Origin: Ambrosia x helenae
Taxonomy: Eukaryota > Streptophyta > Magnoliopsida > Asterales > Asteraceae
Direction of reading: 5' to 3'
Length of the DNA stretch: 64,000 nucleotides
Assembly: GCA_030844895.1 (NCBI GenBank)
Contig: CM061228.1
Coordinates: 36,518,626 to 36,582,625 of the forward strand
Shown here: positions 33,935-45,360 of the stretch, piece after piece
How positions within the stretch are numbered: the first letter of the stretch is position 1
Layout of the letters: the number at the start of each line of letters is the position of its first letter
The notes under the pieces: model-generated
Seen by the model: only the letters and a program-made list of their open reading frames with translations
The model's database searches: none
What the model was told of the DNA's origin: nothing
Position numbers and translations under genes: made by a program

Positions 33935-34253
33935 TAAGGTTATATTGGAAACCCTTGTTATAGTGAAAACTCTGGAAACTCTAAAAAACCGAAAAAGCGC
34001 CGAGTCGTTTTTTTAAATAAAAATTCATCTTCGGGTAACTAATGGTTAACACGTGTTAGTTTCGCGTAACATGTGTTAGTCAAAATTTTATTTTTTAAAA
34101 AAAAGTGCTCGGCACTTTTTTGATTTTTTTGGCTCAAAATGCTTAAAATCATGTATATTACATGCTCTAATTTTTTCAAAAATAAAAATAAAAATTGGGA
34201 AGTCAGAGTTTCCAAAGTTTTGACTCTAAGAGTGAGTTTCCACATTATCCTTA
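33935..34253. mobile_element. MITE carrying MULE B words
   Basis: About 319 bp with imperfect inverted ends of about 47 bp: AAGGTTATATTGGAAAC on the left and, read inward from the right, AAGGATAATGTGGAAAC. Both continue to AAAACT(C/T)TGGAAACTCT. TA-rich flanks surround it. The interior carries TAACACGTGTTA (34047-34058) and TAACATGTGTTA (34067-34078), the word that fills MULE B. No coding capacity. Relationship to MULE B is inferred. Confidence 0.75.
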
Positions 34254-34786
34254 TATATCTATATCTATACTATATTAATATGCATATATGAAGGGCAAGA
34301 ATGGTCTTTTTACACATTTTTAAGGGGTACCTTTGTTCATGCATCATGTACAACACCTCTAAGCACTAACCTTTAAGGCTTTCATATAATATTGTATTTA
34401 TGCATATCATACAACCTCCATATGCTTTAAATCAGATAACAAATTTTGAGCGGCCAGATTTTCAATTCAAATTTCCAATTCCCTCCCAACCCAATTCCCC
34501 ATACATTACTTTTTTCTTTTCATCTTCAGAGAGGACCAGAAAAAAGAGTGCAACCAGTGGCTGCGGACTTGTGTTACTCTCTGACAGCAAAACCATCTCT
34601 GGCGGTGGCAACAACATATGGATGAAGATAAGAGTAACCTTAAAGGTATGGTTTCTAGCAACAAGTTCAAATGTGTTATGGGTTTATGAAATGAAACAAG
34701 CTGGCTTGATTACATGATATTTGTTCATTAATTTGATTTGCTTTCTGTAGTTCAGAACTTTAAATGTTGATGTGTCGGGATTATTA
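34254..34786. other. Spacer with unassigned open frame
   Basis: A 105-codon frame runs from 34400 to 34717, but I do not recognise it and it has no supporting context. No gene is called. Confidence 0.3.
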
Positions 34787-35078
34787 GGGCATGTGTAGTG
34801 GCAACGTTATGGGGCGTTTTGGTGGCCTATAGCGCCTGGGAACACCGCCCCCGGGCACTATAGGGCATTTTGGTGGAAAGGCGTTTTGTGCATAGCGAGC
34901 GTTTTGGAATTGAGTTTAGTGGGATTTGTGTATTTGACCGTTGTCAAATGGTTGAATTCTTAATTTTTTTTTTCAAACTCTCTTATATATATATATACAT
35001 ACACATACAACATAAACAACACAAACACATACACTTTAAACAAAAACACAACCCAAATACAAACCCAAAAACAAACCA

Positions 35079-35432
35079 ATGGCAGCGTGGACTAATAAAG
35101 ATCAACTCGAGTTGGTGAGGGCATGGATCAACACTAAGGAGAACCCGCCAAACAATAGGGAGCATTTTTGGCGCAATGTATTGGAGGAGTTCAACCAAAT
35201 TACCGAAACGAACAACCGTACTGTGGATCAGATCGCTAGTAAGCGGTCTGCCATACAAAATAACTGTAGGAGATGGCACACAGTCTATGAAGCGACGATG
35301 CAGGCGCACCCTGGTGTTAGCGAACAGATGGCAATTCAACTGACACACGACGCTTATCGTCAACGCTACGACAACGACTTCCACATCACCATTCTTTTGT
35401 CGTGGTCTATGATGCATTTTTACTATGTTTAG
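35079..35432 (+). CDS. Myb/SANT-like ORF1 of Harbinger element (truncated)
   Basis: 117 codons starting MAAWTNKDQLELVRAWI. The tryptophan-spaced helices (W at 4, 16, 31 and 67), with EHFWRNVLEEFN and CRRWHTVYEA, match the Myb/SANT-like (trihelix-type) ORF1 proteins of plant Harbinger elements. These bind DNA and carry the transposase into the nucleus. The usual protein is longer, with a C-terminal coiled coil. Here the frame ends after QRYDNDFHITILL in what reads like run-on sequence, so it is probably truncated. It starts about 290 bp inside the element, after a TATATATA run. Confidence 0.7.
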   Translation: MAAWTNKDQLELVRAWINTKENPPNNREHFWRNVLEEFNQITETNNRTVDQIASKRSAIQNNCRRWHTVYEATMQAHPGVSEQMAIQLTHDAYRQRYDNDFHITILLSWSMMHFYYV

Positions 35433-35739
35433 TGTTTAATGTTTCTGCTTTAATGTTTAATGTTTAGGCTTTATTTTCTTATGCTTTGGTTGTAATGTTT
35501 AATGTTATGCTTTAAAGTTTTAATGTTTAGTGTTTTATTTTGTAAACCATGAAACATAAACACCTTAATATATAAAAACATAATACATAAACATATTAAT
35601 ACGTTACATAAAACACATTACACAAATCCTAAATTACTTATTACACATAATCCTAAATTACCTAGTCCTAAACTACTTATTAATACGTTACATAAAAGCA
35701 CATTACACAAACACATAATACTAAAACCTAAACCCCCCC

Positions 35740-35950
35740 TTCTACGGGGAGTAATTGTCCTAGTCCTGCAGCGTATAATACGGAGGTGACACAGAACGGT
35801 CGCTATCGCGACCATCCGACCTCGCATCCGAGGGGTTGCGGCAAGGAGAAGAAGTTGCTCCCGAGTAGTAGTCGAAGAGTTCTTCTTCCATAATGTCTCT
35901 AGCTGCCTCTAACTCCTCCTCATATGGCTCACGAAGAGGAGGGGAGTGTG
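35740..35950 (-). pseudogene. Unassigned coding-like remnant in Harbinger element
   Basis: Read on the - strand it gives an open acidic stretch (LREPYEEELEAARDIMEEEL, then SDARSDGRDSDRSVSPP), followed by a stop. It looks like a real protein tail, but I do not recognise it. It faces the Myb/SANT ORF. Confidence 0.35.
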
Positions 35951-36454
35951 TAACCTAGTAGTGGGGGGAGGCTGTAACCTGGTAACGGGGGAGGGTGTAA
36001 CCTGGTGGTGGGGGGTCGATGTAACCTGGTGGTGGGGGTGGGTGTAATCTCGCTACACCGGGGTGTGGGTGCCGACTACCTTAGACGGTTGAATTCCCGC
36101 TCAGCCATGGCATAATCCAGGACCCACACCAACTCCTAGTTAAATCCTTATCTGCTTGAGTATGAGAAGGAGGAGGAGGAGGAGGAGATGAAATTGTTGG
36201 TTGTGCAGGAGGAGGAGACGAAAACCAACGTTGTGGAGGAGAGAAGGTCAGTTGTGCAGGAGGAGGAGACGAAAATGGTAGTCGCCGGGGCGGCCCTGGC
36301 GGGAGTACGTCCTGAGATCAGACGGTCCGACAGCTTGGTAAGCATAACCGCCACCCATATCTTTCATTGAGGAGGGGAAGAGGAGGAGTTGTGATTGAGA
36401 TTGAAGTATAGCCGGGTAGAAATGAAAACGGTTGGGGGAAAACGTTTGAAATTT

Positions 36455-36545
36455 ACACGTTTGGGGGGGGGGGAATTGAAATTCAAACGTTGGGGGGGGG
36501 GAATTGAAATTCAAACGTTTGGGGGGGGGGGAATTGAAATTCAAA
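36455..36545. repeat. G-tract minisatellite
   Basis: Three near-identical units of about 33 bp, each a run of 9-11 G followed by AATTGAAATTCAAACGTT. A run of about eighteen C follows at about 36692-36710. These could form G-quadruplexes. Confidence 0.9.
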
Positions 36546-36807
36546 CGTTTTATTATTTTATTAATTTAATAATTTTTCGGCCTATATTTTATTTATTTAT
36601 TATTATTATTTTTTCTTTTATTAATATTATTATTTAATTAAGAAAAGAAATAATTAACCAATTATTACCCAATCATTTATAAAACCCCATAAGCCCCCCC
36701 CCCCCCCCCCTCCCACTACACCCTCTTTTTCCATAAAGCCCCATAACCTCCTTCTATTACTTTTTAATATTTTAATACTCATAACCCCACCACTACACAT
36801 GAACTTA

Positions 36808-37576
36808 GACTCTTCGTCGTCAATATCCAGAGATATATTTTAATAAGCTTTTGGATTTGACTACGGTGATTTGATGGTATACTCTCTGTACATTAATTTG
36901 TAATTCTATTTGAGAATTTTAGGTTTACACATTGAAGTTTTGGGTTAATAGATCTTATTGTAGCTTTAATTTTGTGATTATGATGTATTTTGTCTCGATT
37001 AACCTAATTTTTGTTCATTAAATTCCTTGCAAAGGTATACAGATACTTAATGAATAAGCTATTTATTTTCCTTGTTTAAGCTAATTCTGATATGTAAACA
37101 TGGGGATGGTGGTATAAAAACCGTTTTGCTCTTGTAAAGTTGGGGAAATGGAAAACTTTTCCAGGCAGTTTTAGGAAGCCGACACATTAAGGGTGTCGTT
37201 GGTGCAGCCAGGCTTCCTGGTTTTAGAGGATTTGTGACTCGAGTACACTTTAATGTTTGTTGAAAGGTTCGATTAATGTGAGTTCGGAAGGATGAGAGTT
37301 TTAAGAGTTTTTAATGTATTAGAGTTTAAGTGAGGCATTATGATTGCACAACACGATATGCAGGTTCAAATTGTGACTTAAAATTCTGCTATCCTATTTG
37401 CAACCAAGGGTAACCTAGAGTTTCAACTTTGACAATTTTACTTTTTAATTGTAGTATTTGGGCACATTAAATCTCAAATTTCTCTTTTTATTTACCATAT
37501 AGTTTCTATATATGTCAAAATGAAGAAACTAAATGCTGTCATTTGGGATGCTAATGATCACAACTAAAAGCATCTG
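36808..37576. other. Spacer, no gene seen
   Basis: AT-rich sequence without a supported frame. It may be intron or flank of the following ABC fragment. Confidence 0.35.
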
Positions 37577-38040
37577 TTTTTTTTTCAGTTTGTGAAATAA
37601 CATTGTTAAATCAACAGCATATTATTGGACCAAGTGGAGGGAAAGCTTTATCGCTCAGAGTTATTGCTGGTCTTTGGCATACGGGTAGGGGAAGTATCAC
37701 ACTTTATGTTAATTACATACCAGAGATTTTGCTGGCGTGATTGCAAACTGACATGATTTTGGTGTTTCTTTTCCTTTTCTTGAAGATGTATCGGGTTTGA
37801 AGTCGTTAGTTCACAATCATCACAAACTAATACTGATGAATTCATAAAAGCTTTAGAAGAAACACATCTTGGCTTCTTGGTGTCATGCTTCAATGCTCTT
37901 GATACAACCAACAAATGGTCCAGTGTTCTTTCTCTTGGTGAGCAGCAACGACTCGCATTTGTACGCTTGTTACTTCAAGACAAGACCTGGTTTTTTACAT
38001 GAATCCATAGTGCTTTAGATGATGCGGCTACACTTTGATT
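37577..38040 (+). pseudogene. ABC transporter (ABCD-type half transporter) fragment
   Basis: A Walker A-like GPSGGKALSLRVIAGLWHTG lies near 37628-37683, after a TTTCAG acceptor. It lacks one residue of the normal P-loop spacing. A second block, after a CTTGAAG acceptor near 37785, reads ALEETHLGF, then WSSVLSLGEQQRLAFVRLLL, the ABC signature as found in plant ABCD-family transporters. A stop follows at FFT and then a SALDDAAT-like D-loop. Such proteins move fatty acyl compounds across peroxisomal or plastid membranes using ATP. No membrane domain is present. It is a pseudogene piece with intron spacing kept, so it was not copied through spliced RNA. Confidence 0.7.
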
Positions 38041-39439
38041 TATTATATTACACTTGAAAATTTGTAACGGGTTAAAGGCAATAATTCGTTATAAATATGA
38101 CCATAAATGGTTGTTGTATTTGCAGGCTCACTTGTACGACTAATCGATTGTTGCATGTTCAGATCCATAGTCGATTAAAGTGTGTAGTTGAATTTTTGGC
38201 AACCTATGGCTCTTGCAATGACTCTGTAGCGCAAATTAGGACTGCATGTACCGATTCTGATGGATTCGAGCACCTTTGATATGAGTGACAACGGATTCAA
38301 TCAACAACAGTTAGCCACTTTATACGCTAGCAACTAATCATAGTCCGTATATTATTTTTGGAGTTATTTTTTTATTTGATTCAACAGGGGAAGTCTAAAT
38401 TGCAAAATTGGCTCTCGACTTGCTGCTTTATTTGTTGTAGGAAACAGAGTCGCAGGTATGTGAGCTACCTATACTTGATTCTGTTCATGATGGTTTCCTT
38501 TAAACTGAATTAAAATTTTATCTTATATATAGTTAGGTTTTGCCATTAACAAGATATGATTTGAATGCTATTGAAATTTTGTATGATTTGCTTAAATTCA
38601 TATGGTAATTATCTACTATTTATACTCCTGGTGTTAGCAGGTTGATAAATAAAGATTTTTTTGGTGAATACTTATCAACTCCATTAATATTGATAATATA
38701 TATAAGGAGCTTTTCAGTGTACAAGAGGGATTACATGGTAAATAAAAAACGTTGGTGTCGTTTCCAGCCTTTTTGACTTCAGCTTAAGCATTTTGCAATT
38801 CTATTTATTGAAAACATAATCCTCTGCAGGCTCAATTTGATGATATTTGCTAATTAGTAAACAACATCAAATAACCCCACTAGGTGGTGCAAGGATTTCG
38901 GTTGTTAAGTAGAAACAAGAGAATTGTATATTAAGTGAGATGTGGCGTAAGTAGGGTTAATTATACAAGTTGCATTAACAAATGAAAAAAAAAAATAAGT
39001 ACTAGAAGAAAATAACGAAGTACGGATTAGGAGTTTCAAATTTAATAACTTTGAATTCTAGGTTTTATGATAGAAACATCAAGAGAAGGTGTAGCAGAGG
39101 AACGCAAGTGCCGTCCGCCCTGGCGCTTCATTATGCTTATTCGCAAGGCGAGAGTACCGAGTGGTGCACACCGTGGTGCATCCTAAAGATGAATCATGAG
39201 GAACGCAAGTGTCTTCCGCCATGGCCCTTCATTACTTTCTTTGTTTAATTGTTGTGAACTTGTTTTCCAAATGTGGTAGTATAGGAGTGTTCCTAGAATA
39301 AACGACTGGTGGATCCATGATCCCTTTCATGTGAGGAGTAGTGATTAGTAGCGATTGTAATCCTTCTATAATGTTCTTTGGGTGTTAATGAAAAGTATAT
39401 AGAAAATTAGTCTAAAAATATATCTCTAAATTGATGTCG
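38041..39439. other. Spacer with small duplication
   Basis: No supported gene. GAGGAACGCAAGTG followed by TCCGCC(C/A)TGGC is repeated about 100 bp apart near 39097 and 39199. Confidence 0.4.
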
Positions 39440-40388
39440 TGTCTACCTTAAGGAAGTGGTCTCTCGGCACGGGGTGCCTGTTTCTATCATCTCTGATCAT
39501 GATTCTCGTTTCACTTCACATTTCTAGAAGGCCTTGCAAAAGGCGTTGGGTACTCAGTTGGACATGAGTACGACTTATCATCCACAAACTGACGGTCAAA
39601 GTGAGCGGACGATTCAAACGCTAGAAGACATGCTTCGTGCTTGTGTTATCGATTTTTGAAAAAGTTGGGAGAGTCACCTACCGTTGGTGGAATTCTCCTA
39701 CAATAACAGCTACCATTCTAGCATCAAGGTAGCTCCGTTTGAGGCTCTTTACAAACGGAAGTGTCGGTCTCCTCTTTGTTGGGCTGAGGTAGGTGAGAGC
39801 CAACTCACTAGCCTAGAGCTCCTGTACGAAACTTATGAGAAGATTGTACGGATTCGTAATCGTTTGGTAGCAGCCCGGGATCGCCAAAAGAGATATGCCG
39901 ATCGTTGTCACAAACCGTTGGAGTCCCAGGTTGGCGACAGGGTTCTCTTGAAAGTCTCTCCAAGGAAGGGCGTTATAAGTTTTGGGAAGCGTGGTAAACT
40001 GAATCATCGTTATGTCGGACCGTTTGAAATTCTAGAACGAATTGGCCCGGTGGTATACTAACCTGACTTACCAGCTAAGCTCAGTAACATGCATAATGTC
40101 TTCCACGTCTCGAATCTTAAGAAGTGTCTGAATGACAAAACACTCATTGTTCCTCTCGAAGAGATCAAGGTGATGATCGTCTACGTACCATTGAGGAACC
40201 GATTGAGATCTAGATTATAAGATTTGTAACCTTCGTCGGAGTGAAATACGCATTGTTAAAGTTCATTGGAACTCCAATCGTGGACCGGATTTCACATGGG
40301 AACGTGAGGACTAGATGAGTCTAAGTATCCTCATTTGTTTCCGAAACGAGTACCAAAACAAGCACCTGTTACTGTTGAAGCTGAGTGA
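39440..40388 (+). pseudogene. Tekay-like integrase C-terminal half and chromodomain
   Basis: The sequence starts abruptly within integrase (VSRHGVPVSIISD) and continues through PQTDGQSERTIQTLEDMLR, the GPF/GPY-type module (RYVGPFEILERIG) and a degraded chromodomain. Stops occur at about 39525, 39657 and 40060, and a deletion near 40171 shifts the frame in the chromodomain. It is closely similar to 1620-2550 and is the 3' pol end of the element to which LTR-a belongs. Confidence 0.88.
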
Positions 40389-40515
40389 ATTTCTGAGGCA
40401 ATATTCCTTTCAACAGGGGGATAATGTGGCAACCAGAAAGATTTTCTTCCTTTTCGTTCTTTGCTTTATGCTTCGAGCAATTTTCGGGACGAAAATTCTT
40501 TCAACAGGGGGATGA
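40389..40515 (+). other. 3' UTR and polypurine tract before LTR-a
   Basis: Two CAACAGGGGGATAATG/GATGATG blocks occur, each after a GATTCC or AATTCTTT word. The second precedes TGTGACACC. This is the same doubled arrangement as at 2554-2689. Confidence 0.65.
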
Positions 40516-42680
40516 TGTGACACCTGGCATACTCAGGTTAGTAACCATGGCCAAACGCTTTGAAAATCATGCATGCATCATACTTAACTGGGTTAGTTGA
40601 GTCATTACAATGGTTCGGGGAATCATCGGGAGTTGGTCCATAACCATGTGTACAAGGATTGGTGATTTAGAGGATCACCGAATTTAATGCACCCACGCGA
40701 GACTCGAGTCCGGGAATTGGTGAATGAACGTGAACATGTTAGTTATCAAGTAATATGTGTTTATAATCATTATATAACTTGTTGGTATGTGAATACGTCT
40801 TATAATATGTTAAAATGGTGTTTAACGCGCCGAAAACCAAACCTGCTCCAGGGGGCGATTGGGGAAGCTACTCACCACCTGCAGGGGGCGACTAGCAACC
40901 CTAGTTGCTACATGCAGCAGCTTAGTCACCTGATATGTCTGGGACGACTAGCAGCATCTATAAATACGATACTTGACTTATTAAACATCATTCGTGCAAC
41001 CCTAACTTGCCCCAAACCTCTCTCACACCATCCTTAACCTCTGAAACACGTTTTTGCCCTAAGTCTACCATTTCCAAGCCTAAAACATCATTTATTAGCA
41101 AGAACTAAGGTGTGTTATTCATCCTAAGCTCTTGTAATGTCGTTATTTTGAACCCTAAAGGTCCAGACCTGGTTTTATAAAGTTGTCACCTTTGAAAATG
41201 TTTGAAAAACAGTTCCAATGACAAAGATACAAACTTGAAAACGGTTTTTGATGATTAAAACATGGAGATTCTTATGTACGTGATTTTCTAATGATATGAA
41301 TGAGTTACTAGGATGATTATCTCAGATTATGAACGTTGTTTGATATGTTATAATGATGATATGAGTTTTGACTCGTTTGAGGGCGTTAGGAGGATTTAGG
41401 ATGTTATGTAATCATTTGATGATTGAATGATGTTAGGGTTTATACTTGGATGATGTAGTAACAGTATGGTGATGTTTGGAATGTGATTATGTGATGAAAT
41501 CTGATTATTTGCCATTTAGGGTAAGATTTTCATGCAATGATGTGATGTTTTCATAATCTTATTCCATTTTGGGAAATGCTTGCAATTAGAGTGTTAAACT
41601 GATGATAAATTGAGGGTTATTGTTGGGATTGGGTTGTTTGATGTTTATGGATTAATGTTGGGTGTTCTTACATGTTTCAGATTGGATTTGGAGGGTTTCA
41701 CGCGCGAAAAGAACTGATCCGTGTGCAGGGGGCGACTAGCTAAGCTAGTCGTGTGCCCTGGGGGCGACTAGCTTAGCTAGTCGCCTGATAAAGCCCTAAT
41801 CGTGCCTCCAAGGGGGCGATTGGCTTTGTTAGTAGCCTGTCTGATACCTAGTCATGTGTTTTGATGCTAGAAGTGTATTTTGGAACCTCGAAACATGTTT
41901 TGACACCTAGGAACATAGCGTAAGCCCCATGGCATGTCTAGAAACCTGGTAACACGTGTTATGACTCGTATGTGTAGTATGTTAACTATATGGTAGACTT
42001 GATGGACTGTTATGCATATAAGGTGCGTATTTGCACATGATTGCTTGGTTACTTGTATTTGGCTAACACGGGGATGTCGGGTCACTAATGGGATGTCGAG
42101 TCTTGTCTTGTCTTGTGTGATCAGGTCAACGTTCAAACAAGTTTTCAAACATAATTGGTTATGGTCTGGACATTCAGGGACTAGTTAGCCTATGGGTTAT
42201 TAGTTTGGATACTTTTATACATTTTATGATAGGTCGCCGGTATTAGGGACTACCATAGCACTGTCAGTTTATTTGTTTTCAAGAGCACAACCTAAGGTGA
42301 GTTCCACGGCCCCGCTTTCACACACTTTCTCATGGGGGAGAAACATGCTACGTATTTTGCATTCGTAAAGATCATGTTAAACTTTTGTTGTGTTTTGTTT
42401 TGTTTTCTATAGGACTCATCTATGTCCCACGGGAAACAATGAATATGTGGGGATACATAACGGGGAAATGTGGATAGATCTATTGGGTCCGACAAACCCC
42501 ACTAGGGTCGACTGGAGGTCAGAAGGGTGCATATTGTCTCATCTCAGACTCTTACTTACCGTGTGTAACGGTATCTCACTGGGCTGTTCGTTATGGTGTC
42601 ATGTCTATAGTGGTTTCCAATTGTAGTAGTAACATACATACGTCTAGCTAACATTCGCATAACATATTAGTAACGGGATT
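40516..42680 (+). repeat. LTR-a, Tekay-like, 3'-truncated
   Basis: Starts TGTGACACCTGG after a purine tract. It has hairpins at 40845-40957, TATAAATA at 40959-40966, AAG/GTGTGTT near 41110, a second hairpin cluster at 41725-41840 (CGACTAGCT arms), donor AAG/GTGAGT at 42297 and the GATAGATCTATTGG block. At about 42681 it breaks into the 3' UTR of a related element, losing its end and the intron acceptor. Confidence 0.8.
40959..40966 (+). promoter_or_regulatory. LTR-a TATA box
   Basis: TATAAATA lies just after the hairpin array. The matching site in LTR-b is degraded (TATCAATA). Confidence 0.65.
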
Positions 42681-42772
42681 GATGTAGCAACCGGAAAATT
42701 TCTCTCACTTTTCTTTCCTCCCTTTCGGTCTTGTGCAACTTTCGGGACGAAGATTCTTTCAACAGGGGATGA
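42681..42772 (+). other. 3' UTR and polypurine tract before LTR-b
   Basis: TGTAGCAACCGGAAAATTT through GGGACGAAGATTC and CAACAGGGGATGA. It is homologous to the internal 3' ends at 2554-2689 and 40389-40515 and here is joined directly to LTR-a. Confidence 0.7.
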
Positions 42773-45340
42773 TATGACACCCGGCAAACTCAGGATCGTA
42801 ACTTTTGTCAAACTAGTAAGTCTACCTTTGCAAGTCATGCATACATTACACTTAACTGAGTCAGTTGAGTCGTTTGGATGGTTTTGGGAATCAATGGGGG
42901 TTGTTATGATGTTTCGGGGAATCATCAGGAGTCGTTACGATGGTCCAAGGGATCATCGTGGGTCGGTCCATAACCATGTGTACAAGGATTGGTGATTCGT
43001 GGGATCGCCGGATTTAACGCACACATGCAAGTTTTGAGTCCCGGGGATTGGTGAACGAATGTGAACATGTAAGTTATCAAGTAGTATGTGTTTATAATCA
43101 TTATATAACTTGTCGGTATGTGAATATGTGCTTATATGTGTTAAAATAGTGTTTAACGCGTCAAAAACCAACAACAGACTGCAGGGGCGACTAGGGTGCT
43201 AGTGGCCACCTGCAGTCCGTAGTCGTGTGTAACATCATAAACAACAGGTATCAATACCATACTTGACTTGTAAAACATCATTGGTGAAACCCTAACTCGC
43301 CCCAAACCTCTCTCACGCTATACTCAACCTCTGGAACCCATTTTTGCCCTAAATCTACCATTTCCAAGCCTTAAACATCATTTCTAGCAAAATCTAAGGT
43401 GTGTTATTCATCCTAAGCTTTTGTAATATCGTTATTTTGATCCCTAAAGGTCCAGACCTGGTTTTATAAAGTTTGTGTCTTTGAAAACCTTTGAAAAACA
43501 GTTTTAAAACAAGTCTTATCTTTTAAATGGGTTCTATATGAAGGATTCATGCAAAGAATGGTTTTTGATGATGAAAACATGGGGATTCTTATGTGTTTGA
43601 TGTTTTTTTTTGATGTGAATGAGTTATTAGGATGATTATCTAGGATTTTAAGGGTTGTTTGATGTGTTTTAATGATAATATGTGTTGACCCGTTTGAGGG
43701 CATTAGAAGGATTTAGGATGTTATGGGATGATTTGATGATTGTATGATGTTAGGGTTTATGCTAGAATGATATACTAACAGTAGGATGATGATTTGCAAT
43801 GTGATTATGTGATGAAATCTGATTATTTGCTATTTAGGGAAAATTATGCGTGCAAGGATGTGATGTTTTCAAAAGATTATTCCATTTTGGGAAATGCTTG
43901 CAATTAGGGTGTTAGACTGATGATAAATTGGGGGTTTTCATTTAGGATATGTTGCTTGATGATTTTGGAGTGATGTTAGGTGTTTTTACATGTTTCGGAT
44001 ATGATTTGGATGGTTAAACATGTGAAAGGAGCCACATGATTTGCATGGGGCGACTAGCATTGCTAGTCGCCTATAATGAGGCCCAGTCGCCCCTAAGGTA
44101 GCCACTAGCATTGCTAGTTGCCAGTTTGATACCTAGTCGCGTGTTTTGATGCCTAGTCGTTTGTTTTGCTGCTGTAAGTGTATTTTGGGACCTAGAAACA
44201 TGATTTGACACCTAGGAAAATATTGTGAACCCCGTGACATGTCTAGAAACCTGATAACACGTGTTCGGACTCGTATATGCAGTATGTGAACTGTATGCTA
44301 GACTTGGTGAACTGTTGTACGTATTAAGTGCATGTTTACATGTGATTGCTTGGTTACTTGTATTTGGCTAACACGGGGATGTCGGGTCACCAATAGGATG
44401 TCAGATCTTGACTTTTCTGGTCAGATTAACGTTCAAACATGTTTTCAAATGTAGTGTGGTTATGTCCTGGACATTCAGGGACTAGTTAACCTGCGTGTTA
44501 TTAGTCCGGGTACTTATACACATCTTATGATAGGTCATCGTTATTAGGGACTATAACAGCAGTTTTAGATTAGATTTTGTTAAGAACGCTACCTAAGTTG
44601 AGTTTACGGCCCCGCTTTCACACACTTTTCTCATGGGGGGAGAAATATGCTACACACATAGATAAATAAAGTTCATGTTATACTATGGTTATCGTTTGTT
44701 TACTATGCGACTCATCTAAATCCCAAGGAAACCACTAATACGGGTATGTAGCGGGGAAATGTGGATAGATCTATTGGGCCTGACAAACCCCACTCGGGTC
44801 GACTGGCGGTTGGATGGATGCATATTGTCTCAAACACATAGGGCCTACTGGGGATGACGATAGTCCGAAGGCGACACACTATTGGAACAACACAGTCAAC
44901 AATGGTTTCAATCGCATTAGTAACATACTTTACGTCTAGATAACGTTCGCATAACATAGTAGTAACGGGTGTAACCTTTGAAAACTTATGGAAACACTTT
45001 TATAAAACCTGTGAACTCACTAGAATTATATGTTGACAACTTTTTGGCATGTTTTCTCAGGTCACTAAGGTAGCAGCACATGGGCTAGGCGCACGGGTCT
45101 TGCATGGCGTCTAGGATCTTCTAGTTGCATGTTTTTGAATAATTATTTCGGACTACGTTTATCTTATTTAGGGTTGTAAACATGTTTAAGCTTCTGCTAC
45201 TGGTTTTATGTATTAAAAACTTAATGGTTTGGTTTACGTAACCTACATATAGTTGTCGTTTATTGTGACCGTTGACTTGGATCCTGGTGTGTCACGCGCC
45301 TCGCGGTAAAACCCCACACGTGAAATTTGAGGGTGTGATA
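42773..45340 (+). repeat. LTR-b, Tekay-like, complete
   Basis: 2,568 bp, from TATGACACCC (mutated TG) to GGGTGTGATA (mutated CA). It has a purine tract upstream and a primer site downstream, so it joins two internal regions. It holds a hairpin at 43174-43214, a second cluster at 44040-44165, and the intron-like block 44598-45060 with a mutated donor (AAG/TTGAGT). Confidence 0.82.
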
Positions 45341-45343
45341 GAT

Positions 45344-45360
45344 TGGTATCAGAGCCAATG
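45344..45360 (+). other. Primer binding site (initiator tRNA-Met)
   Basis: TGGTATCAGAGCCAATG, 3 bp after LTR-b. It is complementary to the 3' end of initiator tRNA-Met, the usual primer for plant chromoviruses. Confidence 0.85.

Larger units (their letters stand above)
34787..36804 (+). mobile_element. PIF/Harbinger-like element with Myb/SANT ORF only
   Basis: A TTA duplication flanks it at 34784-34786 and 36805-36807. Inverted ends are GGGCATGTGTAGTGG on the left and, read inward, GTTCATGTGTAGTGG on the right. TWA duplications and a Myb/SANT-like ORF1 are typical of PIF/Harbinger. No DDE transposase is present. Near its right end are long G and C tracts. Confidence 0.8.

Noticed and set aside
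34254..34300. Possible Helitron 5' end (TCTATACTATATTAAT)
   Set aside because: The TC start looks right, but no matching 3' hairpin plus CTRR was found, and AT-rich text gives such matches by chance.
34400..34717. 105-codon open frame
   Set aside because: Not recognised, no splice or promoter context, and composition like the surrounding AT-rich DNA.
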